Assembly (NCBI GenBank): GCA_020851835.1
Contig: JADZBZ010000377.1
Span: forward strand, 1-6,123
Direction of reading: 5' to 3'
Length of the DNA: 6,123 nucleotides
Source of the DNA: Acidobacteriota bacterium
Lineage (GTDB): Bacteria > Acidobacteriota > Vicinamibacteria > Vicinamibacterales > UBA2999
A program made the translations under genes and the position numbers. Numbering within the stretch: position 1 is the first letter of the stretch; each line of letters begins with the position of its first letter. The notes below the pieces were generated by a model. It was given only the letters and a program-made list of their open reading frames with translations. It made no database searches and was not told the origin of the DNA. Below are positions 1 through 6,040 of this stretch, piece by piece.

Positions 1-2
1 CC

Positions 3-758
3 GATGCGGTGATGTTCATCTCGGACTTCTCGCGGCGTCGCTTTCTCAACCGGTTCGGCGGCGGCGCGCCGGACCTGCGCACCGGGGTGTGCCACCTGTC
101 GCTGGCGCCCGCCGACTACGTGACGGCGGCGGCCCAGGGGCAGGCGCCCGCCGCGCCGTACTGGCTGCTGGTGGGCAACCAGTACGATCACAAGCACATC
201 GGGCCGACGGTCGATCTGTTGACGCGGTCGTTCCCCCGCCAGCCGCTCGTCGTCTTCGGCGACCGCGCGCAGGTGCGGACCGCCCGCGTCACGCGGTACG
301 ACAGCGGGCCGGTCGAGGAAGCCACCGTGCAGGCGTGCTTCGCGAAAGCCGCCCTGGTGGTCTTTCCCTCGTTCTACGAAGGCTTCGGCCTGCCGATGGT
401 GCAGGGGCTGGCGTACGGCCGCACCGTGGTGGCGCGGGCGTCGGCGCTGGTGGACGAGTTGGCGGCGCTCTACCGGGGACCGGGCCGGCTGCTCACCTAC
501 GGCACCGATCGCGAACTGGTGGAACTGCTCAATCGCCTGACGCGCGGCGAGGTGCCCGACGGCGTGCCCCTCGGGACCCATCCGTCGGCGGGCCGATGGA
601 CGTGGGATACCGCTGCGGCCACTATGCTGGACGTCACGTGCGACCTGGTGGCCCAGTGCCCGTCGGCGCGTATGCTCACACGAACGGGGCTTGCCGGCCG
701 GGGGCTCGCGCATCCGCTCCGAGCCGCCACCGACTCTGGCCTCGTGACCGGATGGTGA
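3..758 (+). CDS. Group-4 (GT-B fold) glycosyltransferase, 5'-truncated by the window edge
   Basis: This is the C-terminal 251 residues of a retaining sugar transferase that would use a nucleotide-sugar donor to extend a cytoplasmic, lipid-linked glycan. The frame is open from the first in-frame base and already encodes DAVMFISDFSRRRF, a typical mid-protein GT4 stretch, so the GTG at 9 and ATG at 12 are not credible starts and the N-terminal acceptor domain lies upstream. Visible from the first codon: a strand and glycine turn YWLLVGNQYDHKH (residues 53-65) that opens the donor-binding domain, and the donor-site block VVFPSFYEGFGLPMVQG (119-135). The EX7E motif has its first Glu (126), but the second position is Gln (134), an oddity. 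After about residue 220 the tail is Arg/Gly/Ala-rich and probably unstructured. The stop overlaps the start of the next gene by 7 bases, so the two are probably coupled. The family call is firm; the sugar and linkage cannot be read from the sequence. Confidence 0.9.
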   Translation, partial: DAVMFISDFSRRRFLNRFGGGAPDLRTGVCHLSLAPADYVTAAAQGQAPAAPYWLLVGNQYDHKHIGPTVDLLTRSFPRQPLVVFGDRAQVRTARVTRYDSGPVEEATVQACFAKAALVVFPSFYEGFGLPMVQGLAYGRTVVARASALVDELAALYRGPGRLLTYGTDRELVELLNRLTRGEVPDGVPLGTHPSAGRWTWDTAAATMLDVTCDLVAQCPSARMLTRTGLAGRGLAHPLRAATDSGLVTGW

Positions 759-2374
759 AGCCGGGGCACCGGTCGCGGCCCCTGCTCGGTTCTCTCGACG
801 CCGGGCTGCTCGCGGCCTACGGCGCGCTGGCCGCGGTGCTCGGCTACACTTTGGGGCAGGATCTCAACTGGGATCTGCTCAACTACCACTTCTACAATCC
901 CTACCAGTTGCTGGGCGGCCGTCTCGACCGCGACATCCACGTCGCCGGCGTGCAGACGTTCCACAATCCGCTGCTCGATCTGCCCATCTACGCGGCTGTA
1001 CGGGCGGGTGTGCCGCCGGTGGTGTTCTTCGTCTCGCTGTCGGCCTTCCACGGCGTGGCCCTCTGGGCCGTGCACCGCATCACGGTGATGCTCGTGCCCG
1101 CCGCCTACTCCTCGCTGGCACACGCCGCCGGCATGCTGGCGGCCCTGACGGCGGCCGCGGGCGCCGGCTTCCACTCGGGGATCGGCAGCACCATGGGCGA
1201 CAACACCGTGGGGGTGCCGCTGCTGCTCGCCCTGCTGCTCCTGCTGCGCGCGGTCGAGGACGACGCGGTGCCGGAGGCTGGCACGCCGCGCGGGGGCGCC
1301 ATCATCGCGGCGGGGGTGCTCGCCGGCGCGGCGGTCGGCGCCAAGTTCACGGCCGGGCCCGTTGCGGTCGGGCTCGCTGCGGTGGCGCTGGGCCTGCCAG
1401 GACCACTCGGAGCACGCATCGGGCGCCTCGGACGCTTCGGCGCCGGCGGCGTGCTGGGTCTTGCGCTGGCCGGCGGCTTCTGGATGTGGCTGATGTATCG
1501 CCACTTCGAAAGCCCGGTGTTCCCGTACTTCAACAGCGTCTTCCAGTCGTCGTTCGCTCCGCTGCACGGCACCGCCGACGACCGTTTCTTTCCTGCCACG
1601 CCGCTGCAGCGGCTCTTCTACCCGTTCTTCTGGATTGCCACCCAGAACCTGGTGATCGAGCCCGTGTTCCACGATGCACGACTGGCGGCGGCCTTCCTCG
1701 CCGTGGCGGGGCTTGGTACGGCCGCGGCCCTGGAGCGCGGCGCAGCGGCCGTGGCTGATGGTGGGGCCCCGCTGAGACGACTCCACCTGCTCGCGATCTG
1801 GTTCGCCGTTTCCTACGCGCTCTGGCTGCCCCTCTTCTCGTACTACCGGTACCTGATTCCACTCGAGGTGATGGCCGGCGCGCTGGTCATCGGCGGCGCC
1901 GCCGCGCTCGCGCGCCGATGGTCGGGCGCGGCCGGCATCGCCGCGCCGGTGTGTCTCGCGCTCATCCTGGGCACGCAGGCACCCGACTGGAGCCGCCGCG
2001 CGTGGTCGGATTCGTACTTCGGCGTCGACGGGGCCGCCCTGGCCAGGTTCGAGGGCGCCACCGTCTTCGTGTGGGACATGCCGCAGGGGTATCTCGTCCC
2101 GTTCTTCCCGGAATCGACGACGTTCCTGCGCCTGCTCGGCAACCGGGGGCTGCTGCCCGGCAATGCGATGTGGGATCGGCTCGAACGCCGGGCGGCGGGG
2201 GCTCCGTCGGACCGCCTCTTCCTGCTGGATCTGGAGCCGGGGTCGATACACGAGCAGCAGGCGCCAGTGCTGGCTCACTTCGGCCTCGAAAAGACAGACG
2301 ACTGCGAGCGCTTCGACTCGTTCGCGGGCCCTTTCCGTATCTGCCGCGTGCGGCGGGTGGCCCAGGCGCCCTGA
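752..2374 (+). CDS. Polytopic membrane protein, GT-C-like (possible polyprenyl-phosphate-sugar-dependent glycosyltransferase)
   Basis: This 540-residue protein has roughly 10-12 hydrophobic segments (approximately 14-33, 86-116, 122-140, 152-166, 182-215, 228-247, 284-302, 309-328, 343-362, 366-386, 392-408) and a hydrophilic C-terminal region of about 130 residues. The loop after the first segment reads QDLNWDLLNYHFYNPY (36-51), followed by QTFHNPLLDLPIY (68-80). An acidic, aromatic first loop is typical of GT-C enzymes, which use lipid-linked sugars on the periplasmic face. SYYRYLIPLE (363-372), near the last segments, also recalls GT-C and DUF2029-like proteins. I recognise the general pattern but not a characterised family, so the enzyme role is inference; a flippase or polymerase-like role is also possible. 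The ATG at 752 is chosen because the long upstream extension of the frame is Arg/Gly-rich shadow of the glycosyltransferase gene. ATGGTGA overlaps the preceding stop and there is no good Shine-Dalgarno, which suggests translational coupling. Confidence 0.82.
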   Translation: MVKPGHRSRPLLGSLDAGLLAAYGALAAVLGYTLGQDLNWDLLNYHFYNPYQLLGGRLDRDIHVAGVQTFHNPLLDLPIYAAVRAGVPPVVFFVSLSAFHGVALWAVHRITVMLVPAAYSSLAHAAGMLAALTAAAGAGFHSGIGSTMGDNTVGVPLLLALLLLLRAVEDDAVPEAGTPRGGAIIAAGVLAGAAVGAKFTAGPVAVGLAAVALGLPGPLGARIGRLGRFGAGGVLGLALAGGFWMWLMYRHFESPVFPYFNSVFQSSFAPLHGTADDRFFPATPLQRLFYPFFWIATQNLVIEPVFHDARLAAAFLAVAGLGTAAALERGAAAVADGGAPLRRLHLLAIWFAVSYALWLPLFSYYRYLIPLEVMAGALVIGGAAALARRWSGAAGIAAPVCLALILGTQAPDWSRRAWSDSYFGVDGAALARFEGATVFVWDMPQGYLVPFFPESTTFLRLLGNRGLLPGNAMWDRLERRAAGAPSDRLFLLDLEPGSIHEQQAPVLAHFGLEKTDDCERFDSFAGPFRICRVRRVAQAP

Positions 2375-2385
2375 CCACCGGGCGC
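2366..2385. terminator. Possible bidirectional hairpin at the convergent junction
   Basis: GCGCCC (2366-2371) and GGGCGC (2380-2385) form a perfect 6-bp G/C stem around the 8-base loop TGACCACC, which includes the stop codon of the plus-strand gene. It is the only stem I noticed at the junction of the two converging operons, which are 18 bases apart. There is no T-run on either side, so it is not a standard intrinsic terminator. It could help Rho-dependent ending or protect 3' ends, or be chance in GC-rich DNA. Confidence 0.28.
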
Positions 2386-2392
2386 GGAGGCA

Positions 2393-3997
2393 TCAACCGG
2401 CGGGATAGGCGATGAAGTAGTACTCGGGCCCCTGGCGCCAGTTGCGGGCGAAGTCGTCGGCCGACAGCGGCGGCTCGTCGTGCAACCACCGCCGCATCGT
2501 GGACAGGTGGCAGAGGTAGTCGCCCGTGAGCAGTTCGAACATCTCCTCGGGCGCCACGCCGTACTGGCCCGTCGATCGCACGCTGGCCTCGAACACCACG
2601 ACCGGACGCGATCGCTGGATGGTGCGTCTCGCTCCCTTGAGCGCGTGGAACTCGCCGCCCTCGATGTCGAGCTTGATGAATGCCACCGCCACATCGTCGG
2701 GGACGACTTCGTCCACCCGGACCACGCGGACCGGCAGGATAGTCTTCACCGGGTCGGGGCGGTCGTATTCGCGCTCGCGCAGGCCGCTGTAAGCGGGCGC
2801 GTTCTCGACATAGACGTACTCGGACTGGCCGGGCTGGTCGCTGACGGCCGCCTCATGCACGTTGACGGACGGGAACGCGTCCCGCAGCCGCGCGGCCAGG
2901 TGCGGCAGCGGCTCGAACGCGTGATGGCGGCCGCGTGGGGCGATGCGCACCATCTCGCGGAGCACGCTGCCCTCGTGGGCACCGATGTCGAGGCAGACCG
3001 ACTCGTCCCCCAGCAGCCGCGCCATCACTTCGATGGTCTCTTCGTCGTACGCGGCGTTGGTGTCGTGCACGAGTTCGCCGCTCGCGACACCCGATCCATC
3101 GAGGGCGGCCGGGACAGCGGAGACGGCGACCCACGACACGGGTGGCTCGATGCTCTGCGCGTCGCGATCCCGCTGCCCCAGCTGCTGCCACCACGGCGTC
3201 GTCCAGTCGGGCATCCGTCCGGAGGCGAGCACCGACGACAGCCAGGTGGTGTCGATGGTACGGCAGCCCGCGGCGCGGAGGCGGATGCCGAAGAGGTGCT
3301 CGTTCAGAATCGCCAGCGCCTTGCGCTCGAAGATCGGCAGGCCGTCGCCGTCGAGCGACAGCGTCGTGTGCCAGCGCACGCCCTGGCCGATGTCCTCGCC
3401 GAGCAGCCAGTCGAGGATGTACTTCCGGTAGTTGTCCGAGAGCGGGGCATCATCCGCGAAGGGTGCTTCGGCCCGGCCACTGAACCAGGGCGATCGATGG
3501 CGCGCCGACACGGCCGAGCCGAGCAGCATGAGCTCGCGCGGCGGCAGCATCACGAACGAGGTTCGCAGCCAGTGCTGGCTCCGGTACGACAGGACCCCGA
3601 TCTCCTCGTTGTAGCAGTCGATGTGACCCACCGAGGCGCGCGCCCCGACCACCGCCGCCACCACGGCCGGCGTGAAGCGGTCCAGATAGGCCACATAGAG
3701 CTGCTCGAACGCCGCCGTGACGATGTTCACCAGGTCGTAGTGCCAGACATCGCGTCCCACGTGCGCCAGCGCGGCATCGATGGCCGAAAACTCGGACACC
3801 GAGTTGTCGCCGCCGATCACGACGCGGCCGGGCGCCGATTCGGCGACGCCGGGCGGCAGCAGGTTGTCCACGACGACGACATCGCGCGACAGGCCGGGCA
3901 ACTGGCGGTCGAAGCGCTCCGCGAGCTCTGGCTCGGCGTCCGGGTAGGCCTCGGTGCCCGTCCGCAGGAACAGGGTGAGGACGCGTGGGTCGCTCAC
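2393..3997 (-). CDS. Two-domain protein: unrecognised N-terminal domain fused to an FkbM-family methyltransferase
   Basis: This 534-residue protein's C-terminal part (about 325-495) is an S-adenosylmethionine-dependent methyltransferase of the FkbM (Methyltransf_21) type. It has the SAM loop CLDIGAHEGSV (335-345), the end-of-strand acidic motif HAFEPLPH (359-366) and the family hallmark IKLDIEGGEFHALKG (441-455). Such domains O-methylate sugars or polyketides. The first 320 residues match nothing I can name. They contain VVVDN (41-45), GGDNSVSEFSAIDAAL (62-77), GHIDCYNEE (124-132), SYRSQHWLRTSF (137-148), APLSDNYRKYILDWLLG (184-200) and ILNEHLFGIRLRAAGC (230-245). The alternating strand/acidic pattern hints at a GT-A-like glycosyltransferase fold, but this is inference. 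A GTG start at 3997 is chosen: it overlaps the ATPase stop as GTGA and has GAGG 7 bases upstream. An in-frame extension to 4186 would run deep into the ATPase gene. No signal peptide or membrane segment is seen, so the protein is probably cytoplasmic. Confidence 0.9.
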   Translation of the reverse strand: MSDPRVLTLFLRTGTEAYPDAEPELAERFDRQLPGLSRDVVVVDNLLPPGVAESAPGRVVIGGDNSVSEFSAIDAALAHVGRDVWHYDLVNIVTAAFEQLYVAYLDRFTPAVVAAVVGARASVGHIDCYNEEIGVLSYRSQHWLRTSFVMLPPRELMLLGSAVSARHRSPWFSGRAEAPFADDAPLSDNYRKYILDWLLGEDIGQGVRWHTTLSLDGDGLPIFERKALAILNEHLFGIRLRAAGCRTIDTTWLSSVLASGRMPDWTTPWWQQLGQRDRDAQSIEPPVSWVAVSAVPAALDGSGVASGELVHDTNAAYDEETIEVMARLLGDESVCLDIGAHEGSVLREMVRIAPRGRHHAFEPLPHLAARLRDAFPSVNVHEAAVSDQPGQSEYVYVENAPAYSGLREREYDRPDPVKTILPVRVVRVDEVVPDDVAVAFIKLDIEGGEFHALKGARRTIQRSRPVVVFEASVRSTGQYGVAPEEMFELLTGDYLCHLSTMRRWLHDEPPLSADDFARNWRQGPEYYFIAYPAG

Positions 3998-4755
3998 GTC
4001 GTGGCCTCGTGCCGGGCGAGACGATCGTAGAGGTCCAGTCCCTCGTCTGTGCCGCCGTCGAACACCTTCTGCCCACCGCTCATTACACACACCCGCGAGC
4101 ACATCTCGCGCACCGACTTCTCCGAGTGCGACACGAACAGGATGGTCCGCCCCTGCTCGACGAACCTCTTCATCGTCCGCCGGCACTTATCCTGGAAGGC
4201 CTGGTCGCCCACCGCGAAGATCTCGTCGAGCAGCAGCACCTCGGGATCCAGGTGCGCCGCAATCGCGAAGGCCAGCCGCATGACCATGCCGGAGGAGTAG
4301 TTCTTGACCGGCTCATCGATGAAATGACCGATCTCCGAATACTCGACCACCGCGTCGTAGATGCGTTCCACCTCGAAACGTGACAGGCCGTAGACCGACG
4401 CGTTGAGGAACACGTTCTCGCGGCCGGTGAGCTCCATGTTGAACCCCACGCCGAGCTCGATCATGGTGCCGATGGTGGCGTCGCGCCGAACGAGCACGCG
4501 GCCGGACGTGGGCCGGTAGATGCCGGCAATCAGCTTGAGCAGCGTGCTCTTGCCCGAGCCGTTGCGGCCCACGAGGCCCACCGCCTCGCCGCGCCCCACG
4601 GTGAGGTTGACGTCGCGCAGGGCCCAGAAGTCCTCGGTGCGCTGCCGGTAGCGCTGGTGCACCAGCCCCATCACGCGCGACTTGAGCGCGTGCGCCTGAT
4701 TGTGATGGATGAGAAACCGCTTCGAGACGCGCTCGGCGACGATCAGCGTCTCCAC
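3994..4755 (-). CDS. ABC transporter ATP-binding protein of the Wzt/KpsT/TagH polysaccharide-export type
   Basis: This 253-residue ATPase powers export of a lipid-linked polysaccharide across the inner membrane with the permease encoded just upstream. Visible in order: the family-typical lead-in EDFWALRDVNLTVGRGEAVG (41-60), Walker A GRNGSGKST (63-71), the Q-loop region in the family form MIELGVGFNMELTGREN (98-114), the signature YSSGM (153-157), which replaces LSGGQ as usual in this family, Walker B VLLLDEIFAVGD (173-184) with catalytic Glu 178, and the switch His 210 in FVSH. All catalytic elements are intact. The protein ends about 40 residues after the switch His, so it lacks the C-terminal carbohydrate-binding domain found in O9a-type Wzt and is of the short type. 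The start is GTG, one base after the permease stop, with GGAG 10 bases upstream; the stop overlaps the next start by 4 bases. The substrate cannot be told, so no symbol is given. Confidence 0.96.
   Translation of the reverse strand: METLIVAERVSKRFLIHHNQAHALKSRVMGLVHQRYRQRTEDFWALRDVNLTVGRGEAVGLVGRNGSGKSTLLKLIAGIYRPTSGRVLVRRDATIGTMIELGVGFNMELTGRENVFLNASVYGLSRFEVERIYDAVVEYSEIGHFIDEPVKNYSSGMVMRLAFAIAAHLDPEVLLLDEIFAVGDQAFQDKCRRTMKRFVEQGRTILFVSHSEKSVREMCSRVCVMSGGQKVFDGGTDEGLDLYDRLARHEATT
4005..4008 (-). promoter_or_regulatory. Ribosome-binding site of the FkbM fusion gene
   Basis: GAGG (minus strand) lies 7 bases before the GTG at 3997, inside the last codons of the ATPase gene. It supports the 534-residue start over the longer in-frame extension. 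Confidence 0.5.
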
Positions 4756-4756
4756 C

Positions 4757-6040
4757 TCAGGCCATCTCCGGCATCTGTCCCTCGTAGGCCAGGAACACGC
4801 TCAGCCCGCACACGAACGTGCCCGCGCCGTAGACGGCGGCCACCACCCACACGGCCACCTCGGGCGTGACGCCGTAGTAGAAGATGTCCTGGTAGGCGCG
4901 GATGAACGAGGCCATCGGTGACAGCAGCGCTATCTGCCGGAACTGCTCGGGCACCATGGTCGGCTCGTAGATGATGGGCGTCGCCCAGAAGCCGATGCCG
5001 ATGCCCACCTCCACGAGGTGCCGCACGTCGCGAAACGCGGCAGCGGCGGTGGAGAGGATCAGCGCCAGCCCCGCCGTGAACAGCACCTGGAAGAACAGGA
5101 ACAGCGGAAACAGCAGCATGCGCGGTGCCGCCGGCACGCCGTACACCAGCAGCACCACCGGCAGGAAGACCACGATGGTGAGCAGGTACTGGGTCAGGTT
5201 GAACAGCACCGCCGAAAACGGCAGCACGACGCGCGGAAAGACGACGCTTCTGAGCAGCGAGCCCTGACCCGACACCGCCTCGGTGGCACTGGTGACCGAC
5301 CCGGCGAAGAAGTTCCACGCCAGCAGGCCGATGAGGATGAAGAGCGCAAAGCGCATCGTCGGCAGCCGCATGACGTAGGTGAAGGCCACCGTGTAGACGC
5401 CGATCATGATGAGCGGGTTGAGGAGCGACCACGCGAAGCCGAGCAGCGACCGCTGATACTTGAGCTTCAGATCCTTGGCCACCAGGTTGGTCAGCAGGTG
5501 GCGGTACCTCCAGGTGCGCACGATGGACCCGGTCATCGAGCCCACCTCGTCGCCCTGGACGACCAGCGCCTGGCCGCCGAACCGGTCGGCGATGACGCGG
5601 GCCTGCTCCTGGCGGTCTTTCAGTCCGGCGACCGCGCGCCAGAGCACGGCGCCCAGACCGATGAGCGCCACCTGGCCGGCCACGGCCTGACGCGAGAACC
5701 CCAGGTCGGCGCCGCTCCACGCCGCCAGCGCGATGCCGGCGATGGCGCCGCCAACCGCGCCGAGCGCCAGCCGCAACGGCCACATCACCTGCCCGTGCTG
5801 GCGGTACAGGCCCGCCGCGCCCCCGGCTCCCACCTGCAGGCCTACCACCGCCAGCAGCATCGGCCAGCCGGCGGCCAGGAAGTGCACGGCGTCGGCCGAG
5901 CCGAACCGCACCAGATACGCCGCCGCCATGGCCAGGATCCCGCACCCGGCGTCGAGCGCCATGGCCCGCCCTCCCAGACGGAACCGCCCGGCCGAGAGCC
6001 CGGGCGGAGCGAGGACGGTGTCGTCAGGCGGAGCAGTCAT
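4757..6040 (-). CDS. ABC-2 type polysaccharide export permease (Wzm/TagG type) with an extra four-helix N-terminal membrane module
   Basis: This 427-residue protein is well above the roughly 260 residues usual for Wzm/KpsM/TagG. Residues about 175-427 are the canonical ABC-2 permease: the interfacial segment LLTNLVAKDLKLKYQRSLLG (182-201), the AWSLLNPLI entry into the first core helix (203-211), about six hydrophobic segments, and the late hallmark FRDVRHLVEVG..FWATPIIYEP (336-360). It forms the channel for a lipid-linked glycan. Residues about 26-150 add roughly four membrane segments with LDAGCGILAMAAAYLVRFG (29-47), AGLYRQHGQV (76-85) and a LWRAVAGLKDRQEQARV end (133-149). This order resembles the membrane domain of CapD/WbpM/PglF-type nucleotide-sugar dehydratases and initiating sugar transferases, without their catalytic domains. 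The ATG at 6040 overlaps the preceding stop as ATGA and lacks a clear Shine-Dalgarno. An internal ATG at 5536 has a good one. The permease call is firm; the origin of the extension is inferred. Confidence 0.95.
   Translation of the reverse strand: MTAPPDDTVLAPPGLSAGRFRLGGRAMALDAGCGILAMAAAYLVRFGSADAVHFLAAGWPMLLAVVGLQVGAGGAAGLYRQHGQVMWPLRLALGAVGGAIAGIALAAWSGADLGFSRQAVAGQVALIGLGAVLWRAVAGLKDRQEQARVIADRFGGQALVVQGDEVGSMTGSIVRTWRYRHLLTNLVAKDLKLKYQRSLLGFAWSLLNPLIMIGVYTVAFTYVMRLPTMRFALFILIGLLAWNFFAGSVTSATEAVSGQGSLLRSVVFPRVVLPFSAVLFNLTQYLLTIVVFLPVVLLVYGVPAAPRMLLFPLFLFFQVLFTAGLALILSTAAAAFRDVRHLVEVGIGIGFWATPIIYEPTMVPEQFRQIALLSPMASFIRAYQDIFYYGVTPEVAVWVVAAVYGAGTFVCGLSVFLAYEGQMPEMA
5534..5548 (-). promoter_or_regulatory. 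Internal ribosome-binding site and ATG that could start a 259-residue core permease
   Basis: Within the permease gene the minus strand reads GAGGTG (5548-5543), a 6-base spacer, then ATG (5536-5534), which is Met 169 of the long protein. Starting here would give 259 residues, the normal length for this permease family and exactly the ABC-2 part. The annotated start at 6040 has no comparable site. Both products from one gene are possible. It may also be chance, since GAG GTG simply encodes Glu-Val. Confidence 0.38.

Noticed and set aside
89..751. In-frame N-terminal extension of the membrane-protein gene (would make a 761-residue protein)
   Set aside because: The translated stretch is Arg/Gly/Pro-rich with no domain features and lies wholly over the well-supported glycosyltransferase gene; the hydrophobic protein begins at the ATG at 752.
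1216..1250. CTG-rich stretch resembling a short tandem repeat
   Set aside because: It encodes the poly-Leu core of a membrane helix; codon bias for CTG/CTC explains it, and there is no regular repeat unit.
497..2278. 593-codon open frame on the minus strand
   Set aside because: It is antisense to the glycosyltransferase and membrane-protein genes, with Arg/Gln/His/Glu-rich, low-quality sequence. Such long antisense frames are common in GC-rich genes.
2375..2392. Possible promoter or small RNA between the two converging genes
   Set aside because: There are only 18 bases, too short to hold one; only the hairpin was worth noting.
2853..3483. Several overlapping short open frames on both strands
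   Set aside because: All are Arg/Ala/Ser-rich shadows in other frames of the FkbM fusion gene, with no motifs or ribosome-binding sites.
2480..4030. 516-codon open frame on the plus strand
   Set aside because: It is antisense to the FkbM fusion gene, whose reverse-strand protein has clear SAM-binding motifs; the plus-strand translation has no recognisable domain and is Arg/His/Val-biased.
3998..4186. 63-codon extension of the FkbM fusion protein
   Set aside because: It would overlap 193 bases of the ATPase gene, including its switch-His region, and the extra residues are Arg-rich; the GTG at 3997 has a Shine-Dalgarno and a 4-base overlap.
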